This document shows, one piece after another, positions 46,173 through 54,308 of a stretch of DNA of 64,000 bases. The position numbers and the translations under genes are program-made. The stretch is from CAVUNY01 sp963768585 (lineage in GTDB: Bacteria > Chloroflexota > Anaerolineae > Anaerolineales > Anaerolineaceae): NCBI GenBank assembly GCA_963768585.1, contig CAVYIF010000012.1, forward strand, positions 1 through 64,000, given 5' to 3'. The notes beneath the pieces are model-generated. The model did not search any database, had not been told where the DNA came from, and was given only the letters and a program-made list of their open reading frames with translations. Positions within the stretch are counted from its first letter, which is position 1. Each line of letters starts with the position of its first letter.

Positions 46173-46938
46173 ATGACCGGTAAAGAACCCCAAAACAATC
46201 GACGAGCAAACTACAGATCGCCATTTAGCCTGGGAGAACTGCTACAACACGCGCGACCTGGGAGGGCTGCCCACCCGAACGGGGAAGAAAACGTGCTGGC
46301 GATCCGTGATTCGCTCCGATATTCTTGGCCGTCTGACAGAAACAGGGCAGCAGGCTTTGTTCGACTACGGCATCAAAACAATTATTGATTTGCGTTCTCC
46401 AAAGGAAGTGGCCGAAGAACCGTCCATCCCGCTGAAAAGGCCTGATCTGGTTTATTTGAACCTGCCGCTTGAAAAATATTATCCCCACGTCAGCGCCTTA
46501 ATCAGCCAGGCAAAATCGCGCGGCGAAGTCTACTGCATCATTCTGGATCACTACCCGGACTCCGTGGTTGAGGTCATGCGCGCCATTGCGCAGGCGCAAC
46601 CAGGGGGAATCATCGTTCATTGTCACGCCGGTAAAGATCGCACCGGGATCGTTTCAGCCTTACTGCTGGGATTAATGGGCGTGCCACCAGAAATCATCAC
46701 CGCAGATTATGCTGAAAGCCAGGTTCGCTTGTGGCCGCTCTACGAAAAAATCATCGCAGAGTCCGCGGGAAAAGAGGATGTGGACTTTTGGCAGAAACCA
46801 ACGGCCACTAAAGACATGATGGGACAGATGCTGGAGCATATCAATGCGCGCTATGGCGGCATTGCACAGTACCTGCAGGCATCCGGGCTGGCGGCTGAAG
46901 AAATGGGTAAGATCAAGAGCCGTTTGCTGGGCTTGTGA
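46173..46938 (+). pseudogene. Tyrosine/serine protein phosphatase with N-terminal frameshift
   Basis: From ATG 46173 the frame reads MTGKEPQNN and then must move by one base (about 46198) to give RHLAWENCYNTRDLGGLPTRTG, the standard start of the Y_phosphatase3 family. The catalytic part is intact: KTIIDLRSPKEV, the P-loop VHCHAGKDRTGIVSALLLGLMG (Cys-X5-Arg), and the C-terminal MLEHINARYGGIAQYL. One insertion thus breaks an otherwise complete phosphatase of about 255 residues. A duplicate of its C-terminus lies at 47719. Confidence 0.78.
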
Positions 46939-47122
46939 ATAAGAATTTGAGGTTTCCCAGGAACAACCGCCAACCAGCAGGACAGTAGTTTAGCGGAGAT
47001 GCGCCTCAGCAGGTTATGGATGAAGAGCGCATGGATGGTAAAAATACAGGCCACCGTCCGACGAATCGACCTTCAATAAATTCTTTTTGAAGGATTCCAG
47101 AAAATCAATCAAAGGAACGGAA

Positions 47123-47696
47123 ATGAATAAAGTGCTTTGCTATGTTTCCAATGAAATGGCCGACTTTGAAGTCACGCTTACTTTTCAATTCTTAAAATCC
47201 AAAGGCAATCGAGAAATTGTGCCAGTTGGAGTCGATACAACACCTATCGTCGGCCAATCTGGGCTCACCTACCTTCCCAGACAAACGCTCATGCAAGCTC
47301 TTGATCTGACCGGAGTGGAAGCGCTAATTATTCCCGGCGGGCCTATCCGACCGCAGCCCGAAGACCTGACGCAGCTGATCCGAAAAATACACGCCGAGAA
47401 GAAGCTGGTGGCAGCGATTTGTTTTGGCCCGCAGTATTTAGGAAGGGCCGGGATCCTGGACGATCACCGCTTTACGACCTCATGTTCTGTAGACCATATA
47501 AAATCTCTGCAGGTGAGCCGATCCTTACCCCAGACATAACTATATCGAAGAACGTGTTGTTCGGGATGGAAACGTAATCACCGCCAAAGGCAGCGCATTT
47601 GTCGATTTTGCGTTTACCATTGCCAAATATTTGGATATTTTTTCAGGCCGGAACGATGAGCAGGAACGCCTGTATCACGAAATTATGGACCGGTAA
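47123..47696 (+). pseudogene. DJ-1/PfpI family protein, frameshifted near the C-terminus
   Basis: It begins MNKVLCYVSNEMADFEVTLTF after AAAGGAACGGAA. The glutamine-amidotransferase-like core is present, with the nucleophile elbow AAICFGPQYLGRAGIL (Cys). After DHIKSLQV the frame changes (about 47515) and the tail continues as EERVVRDGNVITAKGSAFVDFA and GRNDEQERLYHEIMDR, stop 47696. Members act as chaperones, deglycases or hydrolases; the exact role here is unknown. Confidence 0.75.
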
Positions 47697-47718
47697 TTTT
47701 ATTCGATTTAGAACGGGA

Positions 47719-47910
47719 AAATTTTTGAGACAGGCTGAAGATAAAAATGACGTCAGTTTTTGGCTCAAGCCAACCGCGACAGCGGATATGATGGTTACGA
47801 TGCTGGAGCATATCGAAGCTTGATTTGGCGGTATCGAGAATTATCTGCATGCTTCTGCATGTCATCAATTGAAATCGGACTGCTGAAAAACCGCATGTTG
47901 CGGACATGAC
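47719..47910 (+). pseudogene. C-terminal fragment of a second tyrosine phosphatase
   Basis: The frame reads DKNDVSFWLKPTATADMMVTMLEHIEA, a stop, then FGGIENYLHAS. It matches the end of the phosphatase at 46173-46938 (DVDFWQKPTATKDMMGQMLEHINARYGGIAQYLQAS). Only the tail is left, directly after the DJ-1 gene. Confidence 0.7.
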
Positions 47911-48055
47911 CGGAGATCCACAATCTGCCTGTTCTCCCTGCTTACCCCTCTGCACACAGAGATGGTCGCAGGCGAAGCGGAACGGTCAGGCGCCTTTTTG
48001 AACACGAAGGTTGTGATTGAAATTGAAATGATGTGAAATGAGTATAATTCTGGGT

Positions 48056-48127
48056 ATGAAAGTTTTTAGTGGTTATGAAGTCTATCGCCAAAAGGTGCGT
48101 TACCGCCTGGTGCCGTATATTTGGTAG
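48056..48127 (+). other. Short open frame (23 residues) before the LLM gene
   Basis: It reads MKVFSGYEVYRQKVR then YRLVPYIW and stop. It may be a remnant of an ABC-permease N-terminus or a leader peptide: a hairpin (GGCCGG/CCGGCC, 48152-48170) lies between it and the ribosome binding site of the next gene, and TATAAT occurs at about 48042. Confidence 0.3.
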
Positions 48128-48182
48128 ATCATAAAGCTTGAGGACCCGCCTGGCCGGATCTACGCCGGCCAAAGGAGCAAAC

Positions 48183-49179
48183 ATGGTTAACGCAGATTCC
48201 CGACCCGCATTTGGGGTGATATTCCACCCGAGTTTTCCACCCGAAACGCTGGCCGACTACGCCCGCCGGGCCGAAGCTGCCGGTTTCGATGAGCTGTGGC
48301 TGTGGGACGACTGCTTTCTGCCGGGCGCATTTACCTCCGCTGCCCTGGCCTTATCCGCCACACAGCGCCTGAAAATCGGGATCGGCCTGCTGCCGGTGAA
48401 AGCTTATAACCCTTTATTCATGGCCATGGAAATCACCACCCTGGCGCGCGCCTTCCCGGGGCGTTTTTTGCCGGGCTTTGGGTACGGCGTCGATACCTGG
48501 ATGGCCCAAATCGGCGCAGCGCAGAAACCATCCATAAAAGCATTAAAAAGAAATCGTGACCTCCGTGCGCCAGCTTTTGATGGGTGAAAGGGTGACGATC
48601 CACAGCGACCAGGTAAACCTGGAAGGGGTTCAAATGACGTTGACGCCAGAAGATGTTCCCCCGCTGTACATTGGGGCGATGCGCGAGCGATCGCTGCGGC
48701 TGGCAGGCAGCATCGGCGACGGCACGATCTTGACCGGGATGTCTTCGCCTGCTTATATCCGCTGGGCAATGGAACACATTCAAGCCGGGATGACCGCCGC
48801 CGCGCGCACCCGCCACCGGGTGGTGGTTTATCTGGACGTAAAAGTGAATCAGGATGGCGCCGCCGCGCGGGCCGCGATGCGCCAGGCGCTTGCCGACCGG
48901 CAGCCATGGGCAGATGTGCATACCCAGGCGCTGGGCATCACGGATAAAGCCGCCGCCTTCTTCCAGAAATATGGGCCCGGAGCCGGCGCCCAGCAAATCC
49001 CGGACGAATGGCTGGATGCTTTTTCCGCCGCCGGAACGCCGGACCAGGTGCTAGAAGGCGTGCAACGCCGGGTTGAAACCGGCGTAGACAAGATAATTTT
49101 CCAACCCTTGAACGGCGATCCAGACTGCCTGGATGAGTATATCCGCTTGCTGATGCCGGGGTTGAAACACGCTCATTAA
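48183..49179 (+). pseudogene. LLM-class flavin-dependent oxidoreductase, one frameshift
   Basis: AAAGGAGCAAAC precedes the ATG. The first part has FGVIFHPSFPPETLADYARRAE, FDELWLWDDCFLPGAF and KIGIGLLPVKAYNP, the luciferase-like barrel start that binds F420 or FMN. Near 48545 (TTAAAAAGAAATCG) the frame shifts and continues EIVTSVRQLLMGERV, PPLYIGAMRERSLRLAGSIGDG and a C-terminal helix pair ending MPGLKHAH. One base removed restores about 330 residues. Confidence 0.8.
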
Positions 49180-49215
49180 CCACCTGGTTTTCAGTTTACA
49201 TCAACCATGCGGGGA

Positions 49216-49940
49216 TTATTCAACCGGTTTCAGTATGTAAACCCTGGCGCTGGTCTTTTCGGGCAGATGGACTGCCACCCCGTCCCCAATCATATCTTCT
49301 CCGTCCATCTCGGCATAAAGCTCATTTAGCATGTCGCTCTCATAGATCCGGTAGCGGCGGACCGGTGTCAGCGGCTCGCACACCGCATCGGCAATAAATT
49401 GCCGCCAGTCTTTATAAAATTGATTCAACTGCTTCAACCGCTCGAACTGTATACCCGACAAACTGGCCAGGTCTCCGCTCAGACCCGGTACCCCGGGCAG
49501 AGCCGCCCGGTAGCAAAAATCCAGATCGGCCACAAAAGCAGATTCCCAATCCGCGCCGGCGAGGTGTGATCACCCGTTCCGGGGCCTGCTCCACCGGCAG
49601 GCTGTAACGCGGCGCGGCCTGCTGAATGGAACGCAGTACCGCCCATTTCGTCATCCGCCCCAACGGCTGGCCAGTTTAAGCCCGGTTTCACCGGCCAGAA
49701 ATGAGAGCCGGACAGCGTCACTTTCGATCTGGCAGTCGAGCAGGCGAAGATCGTCGGCCTCGAAATGTTAATCAATGGTGTCGACGACAAACAAACCGCG
49801 CGTGCCTTTTGGGCCTGCATCCTGCCCATTCAACTCGCAGGGCAGCCCGCACAGGCTTTTTAGAAATATCGCACTTTCCGACCGGCAAAAAATCGTCCTT
49901 TGCCCGGCCTGCCCAAACTGAATGATGGAATTGGCATTTT
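49216..49940 (-). pseudogene. Glycoside hydrolase (GH36-like) remnant with internal deletion
   Basis: The C-terminal part reads YRAALPGVPGLSGDLASL then LKQLNQFYKDWRQFIADAVC and CEPLTPVRRYR, resembling the end of GH36-type alpha-galactosidases. In another frame upstream occur WAVLRSIQQAAPRYSLPVEQ and, further up, QIESDAVRLSFLAGETGLKLAS. The central catalytic barrel is missing: the whole relic is about 240 codons while such enzymes have around 700 residues. Frameshifts and a stop (after VVDTID) are also present. Confidence 0.55.
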
Positions 49941-50114
49941 ATATCTCCCGCCGCGAAGTTTAATATATGATTATTTTGATCGAATTTGTCGTTGCGTTAT
50001 GGTAGAATGAAATCGACAAGGGGTATAGCTTCTGGAGTTGATTGGATTTATCCAAACACTTTAACACCGGTACTATTCCCATCAACTCTACTTTAACGTG
50101 AAGGGGTACATATC

Positions 50115-52091
50115 ATGGCCAAAACAAATACAAGCCCAGACAAACCTGCCAGATCCAGAAAAGGTTTGTTTTTGGTGTTGTTCATCATCCTTACAGTCAG
50201 CCTGGCCTGCAATTTTTCCAGCATCCAGCCGGGTGCGCCCACCGCCACCCTGGGACAGGCCACACCAACTGCGGGACAACCCACCGGCAATCCGTCAAGC
50301 GACGGCTCAGTGGACACCTTCGTCGCCGATCTGCCCAGTTGGAATGATGTTTCGCCGGAAAAACCAGAGAATGATGGTGTTCCCACCGGAAAGGCACCGG
50401 TCACCGATGAAGAAAAGGGCACTACCGGCGACCTGTATACCTGCACCACCACCCAGTATGACATGACCAAAAACCCTGGCGAAATCGCCATGTATAACCC
50501 CGACGCATCGGTTTTATGGCCCGGCGCGTTAATTCGCGGCGGGTCGCACCTGAAATCAGGTTCGCTCGAACTGCTCGCCGTGAGCCGCGAGAAGCGCGCC
50601 CCCCTGGGCATCTCCATCCAGGGCGGCGGGGTGCTCGGCATCCCTGGCGGGGTCAGCGCCGTCGTCGATCAACCGGTCGGCAGCACCATTCGCGAGGGCA
50701 TCAACCAGATCGTCGCCAACACCCTGGGGGCCGACGTTGCCGTTGGCGCCGGGTTCAGTTCGTTCACTTCGGTCGAAAGCTTCAGCAGCACGCAAACCCT
50801 GCTTAAACTGGGACTGGACGCGCGCTATCTGGGCGCCGAAGTTTCCGGGCGGCTCAACTACAAAAGGTCGGCCGATCAGCACACCTATACCGCTTATTTC
50901 GTGCAGCGCCTTTTCACCGTCTCCATCGATTTGCCCGAAAAACCCTCCTCCTTGTTTGCCGATAGCGTCACCGCCAGCGACCTGCAGAGCCTGGGGATCA
51001 GCGCCGACAATTTACCCCTCTACATCGACAGTGTTTCCTACGGGCGCATCCTGATGTTCTCCTTTACCTCCAGCGCCAGCAAGAAGAAGATCGCCGCCGC
51101 CCTTGAATTCTCCTACAACTCGCCCGTCGGCGGTGTGGATGCCTTTTCTGAGGCGGAGTTGAAAGAGACCCTGAGCACCGCCCGCATCGAGGTCTTTGCC
51201 CTGGGCGGCCCCAACACCGGGGTGCAGAACCTCATCCGCGACGGCAACCTGAAATCCTATTTTGAAACCCCGCTTTCCATCAACCAGGTCGAGCCGATCT
51301 CCTTCACCCTGCGCAACCTGGGGGATAATCGCCTCGCAAAAGTCGCCAACACCACCGAATACGATGTCAAAGAGTGCACCCCCTTTGTTGGCAGCCTGCC
51401 CAAACCCATCCACTGGTGGACGGCTGACGGCACAACCGATGACGCAGTCGGTGGAGTTGGTCTGGGTGGATTTGGCGGTGCCTACGGCGCCGGTTGGAAC
51501 GGGCAGGATGCCAACAACAAGGCCTTTGTCCTGGATGGCGAAAACCAGTACCTTAACACCTACCCTACAGAGCAAACCGTGCCCACCAATGGCGCTTTTA
51601 CGGTCAGCGCCTGGATCAATCCGCGCGCCATTCCGAGTGTACATACGATCATCAGCCAGGTTGGGGGAAGGCTGGTCGCAGGGGATTTCGCCTTGCGCGT
51701 ACTCTCCGGTGGACGTTTGCAGTTTTACCGTCGTCCCAGCAGTTACATTAAATCGGTGGATGTAGTTGTCACCAAAGGCATCATTCCTGTCAACAAGTGG
51801 ACTCACGTGACCGCCGTTTACGGCAGCAGCGGCGGCGGTGGCAATATGCTCCTCTACGTCAATGGTGAGCTGGCCGCCAAAGACGTTACCCTTTCTAACT
51901 ACGAACCTGCCAAGCCGCGGCCCGATACCGACCTGACCATGACTCGCATTGGTTCAAGCGAACTCACCGGAGATGGTCAAAAAAGATTCCTTTATAATGG
52001 TTCGATCGATGAAGTGATGATCTTCGACCGCGCGCTCTCTGCGGATGAGGTGAAGACCATCTACCAGAACTTCGATCAATATAAACCCTGA
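50115..52091 (+). CDS. CDC-family pore-forming lipoprotein with C-terminal LamG-type domain
   Basis: A 658-residue lipoprotein. The lipobox is VSLAC (Cys32) after a basic n-region, followed by a Pro/Thr-rich linker to about residue 75. Residues about 105-430 match thiol-activated cytolysins: VLWPGALIRGG (YPGAL region), RAPLGISI, LFTVSIDLPEKPSSLFADSV followed by DLQSLGIS, the strongly conserved SVSYGRILMFSF (YGR at 309-311), and IEVFALGG. The domain 4 undecapeptide (ECTGLAWEWWR) is absent. Instead, residues about 433-655 form a LamG/concanavalin-like domain (HWWTADGTTDDAVG, SAWINP, NKWTHVTAVY, GSIDEVMIFDRALSADEV). It may form surface-anchored or released pores with glycan targeting. Confidence 0.82.
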   Translation: MAKTNTSPDKPARSRKGLFLVLFIILTVSLACNFSSIQPGAPTATLGQATPTAGQPTGNPSSDGSVDTFVADLPSWNDVSPEKPENDGVPTGKAPVTDEEKGTTGDLYTCTTTQYDMTKNPGEIAMYNPDASVLWPGALIRGGSHLKSGSLELLAVSREKRAPLGISIQGGGVLGIPGGVSAVVDQPVGSTIREGINQIVANTLGADVAVGAGFSSFTSVESFSSTQTLLKLGLDARYLGAEVSGRLNYKRSADQHTYTAYFVQRLFTVSIDLPEKPSSLFADSVTASDLQSLGISADNLPLYIDSVSYGRILMFSFTSSASKKKIAAALEFSYNSPVGGVDAFSEAELKETLSTARIEVFALGGPNTGVQNLIRDGNLKSYFETPLSINQVEPISFTLRNLGDNRLAKVANTTEYDVKECTPFVGSLPKPIHWWTADGTTDDAVGGVGLGGFGGAYGAGWNGQDANNKAFVLDGENQYLNTYPTEQTVPTNGAFTVSAWINPRAIPSVHTIISQVGGRLVAGDFALRVLSGGRLQFYRRPSSYIKSVDVVVTKGIIPVNKWTHVTAVYGSSGGGGNMLLYVNGELAAKDVTLSNYEPAKPRPDTDLTMTRIGSSELTGDGQKRFLYNGSIDEVMIFDRALSADEVKTIYQNFDQYKP

Positions 52092-52185
52092 TTGTCGTTC
52101 GGTAGATCACCAGGGCTAATATGACACACCCCGAAATTTATATTTCAGGATTGTCCTGGGGACACTTCATCCCCCACCCCCTGAC

Positions 52186-52206
52186 TCCCGCCCTCGCTGG
52201 GCGGGG
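52186..52206. repeat. Small GC-rich inverted repeat
   Basis: CCCGCC, six bases CTCGCT, then GGGCGGG. It is part of a C/G-rich intergenic stretch into which IS copy 2 has inserted. Confidence 0.35.
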
Positions 52207-52216
52207 GAATCGAGTT

Positions 52217-52259
52217 GAAGAGGTGATTTTCGGCGCTTTGCGCCGAAAATCACCTCTTC
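52217..52259. terminator. Perfect 20-base stem hairpin after the cytolysin gene
   Basis: GAAGAGGTGATTTTCGGCGC, loop TTT, then the exact complement. The stem has no mismatch and spans 43 bases. No T-run follows. It may be a terminator or a REP-like repeat. Confidence 0.65.
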
Positions 52260-52280
52260 ATATTCTCCTCCCCTTCACCG

Positions 52281-52321
52281 AACTTCCCCCGAAATAGTAG
52301 AACCTTCCCCCGAAATAGTAG
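52281..52321. repeat. Tandem duplication of the IS left end
   Basis: AACTTCCCCCGAAATAGTAG (52281-52300) and AACCTTCCCCCGAAATAGTA (52301 on) lie head to tail at the left border of IS copy 2. Copy 1 has only one such end. The inner copy lacks the terminal TG. Confidence 0.75.
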
Positions 52322-52371
52322 ACACAAACAAAGGGAGAATGAGGTACAGTGAAAGGGAACGGAGGAAGGTC

Positions 52372-52680
52372 ATGATAGATAAGAAATATCGAGAATATAC
52401 CGATGAATTCAAACGTGAAACGCTTGAGCTGTTGAAAAACAGCAAGAAAAGTGCTAGCCAGCTGGAACGGGAATTGGGGATCACCCCCGGGTTGTTGCTG
52501 AAATGGCGCCACCGGTACCAGGTAGTATCGTCTGAGAATCAGGCGCCGAGACTGGCGCCGAGTGATTTGGAAGCCGCCAAACGGGAGATCCAACGCTTAG
52601 AACGAGAATTAGCGGAGGTAGCCGAGGAGCGAGAGATCCTAAAAAAAGTAGTCAACATTTTCTCCCGGAAAGGCGAATGA
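52372..52680 (+). CDS. IS3 transposase OrfA (copy 2)
   Basis: Identical to OrfA of copy 1 (102 residues, helix-turn-helix plus coiled coil). The A7 slip site for the -1 frameshift is at 52641-52647. Confidence 0.9.
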   Translation: MIDKKYREYTDEFKRETLELLKNSKKSASQLERELGITPGLLLKWRHRYQVVSSENQAPRLAPSDLEAAKREIQRLERELAEVAEEREILKKVVNIFSRKGE

Positions 52681-53537
52681 AGTACACCTTCATCGCGGCC
52701 AACGAGAGAGAATACCAGGTCAAGCGCATGTGTCACGTGCTGAGCGTAGGACGCAGCGGGTACTATGCCTGGCGGCGGCGTTTTCCCAGCACGCGCGAAC
52801 AGGCCGACCAGGCCCTGCTGGGGCTGATCCAGGCGGAACACGAGGCTAGCCGGAAGACCTATGGCAGCCCGCGGATCCATGCGAGCCTGCAGCGGAAAGG
52901 GGTGGTGTGTGGGCGGAATCGGGTGTCGCGCTTGATGCGCTTGCATAAAATCACCCCTGAAGCCAAACCGAAGTATCATCCGGTGACCACCCAACGCCAA
53001 CCGGGCGTAGTTCCGGCCCCAAACCGCTTGAACCAGGAGTTTTCGGCCACCACTCCCAACCAGAAATGGGTCAGCGATTTTACGTACATTGAGACCGGCG
53101 AATCCTGGTTGTACCTGGCGGTCGTGTTGGACCTGTTTTCGCGCAAAGTGATTGGCTGGGCGATGAGCCAGACCATGGACACCCTGCTGGTTTTGGACGC
53201 CTTGCGTATGGCACTGCGGGATCGTCGTCCGCCAGCCGGGTTGCTGCACCACTCGGATCGGGGCAGCCAATACACCAGCTCCCCCTACCTCCAGTGTCTG
53301 ATCGCGGCTCAAGCTCAACTTAGCATGAGCGGCGTGGGGAACTGCTACGACAACGCCGTCATGGAAAGTTTCTTTGGCACTCTCAAAACGGAATGTGTCA
53401 CTGGCCCTTTTGATACCTGTGCCCTGGCCCGCACAACCATCTTTGAGTATTTGGAGGTTTGGTACAATCGTCAACGTCTACACTCGACTTTGGGCTATCT
53501 CAGCCCCGTTGAATTTGAACAAAACTTCGCCTTTTAA
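52677..53537 (+). CDS. IS3 transposase OrfB, DDE domain (copy 2)
   Basis: Identical to OrfB of copy 1 (286 residues), with all three catalytic acids and an ATGA overlap with orfA. The frame is intact. Confidence 0.92.
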   Translation: MKYTFIAANEREYQVKRMCHVLSVGRSGYYAWRRRFPSTREQADQALLGLIQAEHEASRKTYGSPRIHASLQRKGVVCGRNRVSRLMRLHKITPEAKPKYHPVTTQRQPGVVPAPNRLNQEFSATTPNQKWVSDFTYIETGESWLYLAVVLDLFSRKVIGWAMSQTMDTLLVLDALRMALRDRRPPAGLLHHSDRGSQYTSSPYLQCLIAAQAQLSMSGVGNCYDNAVMESFFGTLKTECVTGPFDTCALARTTIFEYLEVWYNRQRLHSTLGYLSPVEFEQNFAF

Positions 53538-53672
53538 CCCTGTCCACAAAACTGGGGAAGGTCACGGGGAAGGGGCTGGGGGATGGGGAAAAAAGAAACA
53601 AAATCACCCTCAAAATTAAAATTGGGGTGATTCGTGTTAGCATCTTTTTTTAGATATAAAGGAGAACGCAGG

Positions 53673-54119
53673 ATGCCTGGAAAACATTTTTGGATCGGTG
53701 TGGTGTCGCACGCTCATGTCCAAATCGGGTTGAAGGGCGGATTTGTGCAATTAAATCACGGCAAAAAAGCGCCGCTGCAAAAGTTGCACGCCGGTGACGG
53801 CTTTGTTTTCTATTCACCCAAAACCAGCTACCCGACAGGCGAGCCCTGCCAGATGTTTACCGCGATCGGCATTGTTAAAAGCGGCGAAGTTTACCAGGTA
53901 GATATGAGTGACGCTTTTCACCCCTTCCGGGTTGATGTTCAATTCTTTGATGCCAGAGAAGCTGCCATCAAACCCTTGCTCGCAAAGCTTTCATTTATTA
54001 AAGATAAGGCCCATTGGGGTTCCGCTTTTCGCTTTGGACACCTCAATATACCCGCCCAGGATTTTAAGATCATCGCCGAGGCGATGGGCCTTGACTTTAC
54101 GCGCGACTTCGGGGATTAG
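53673..54119 (+). CDS. EVE domain protein
   Basis: A 148-residue EVE (PUA-like) protein: MPGKHFWIGVVSHAHVQIGLKGGFVQLNHGKKAPLQ, then GDGFVFYSPKTSYPTGEPCQMFTAIG and FRFGHLNIPAQDFKII. EVE domains bind modified bases in DNA or RNA and are often linked to restriction or defence. AAAGGAGAACGCAGG supports the start. It is separated from IS copy 2 by about 110 bases. The modified base it reads is unknown. Confidence 0.85.
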   Translation: MPGKHFWIGVVSHAHVQIGLKGGFVQLNHGKKAPLQKLHAGDGFVFYSPKTSYPTGEPCQMFTAIGIVKSGEVYQVDMSDAFHPFRVDVQFFDAREAAIKPLLAKLSFIKDKAHWGSAFRFGHLNIPAQDFKIIAEAMGLDFTRDFGD

Positions 54120-54308
54120 CAGCAATTACCGCACCGATATTGCCTTCTAATTTTTGTTTTTTGAAGGGGGCAGTTGACTTTCGCATCTGGAATGTGGCCG
54201 GAAAGTGGCTGTTGACTGCAATGAAAATACTCATTACAATTGAACAATCACACAAAATTTACCGACATTGTGCAATTCCTGATCTAGAAATCTTAATATG
54301 AGGTGGGT

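Larger units (their letters stand above)
52300..53564 (+). mobile_element. IS3-family insertion sequence, copy 2
   Basis: This is the same element as at 19062-20327, in the same orientation. Both transposase proteins are identical, and so are the shadow frames on the minus strand, so the DNA is essentially identical over the coding part. Differences are at the ends: the first two bases are GA rather than TG, and the right inverted repeat has one G fewer (CTGGGGAAGGTCA). No target duplication was seen. Confidence 0.9.

Noticed and set aside
53602..53632. Inverted repeat AATCACCC/GGGTGATT between IS copy 2 and the EVE gene.
   Set aside because: Short arms, a 15-base AT-rich loop and no T-run, so I could not support a terminator or operator.
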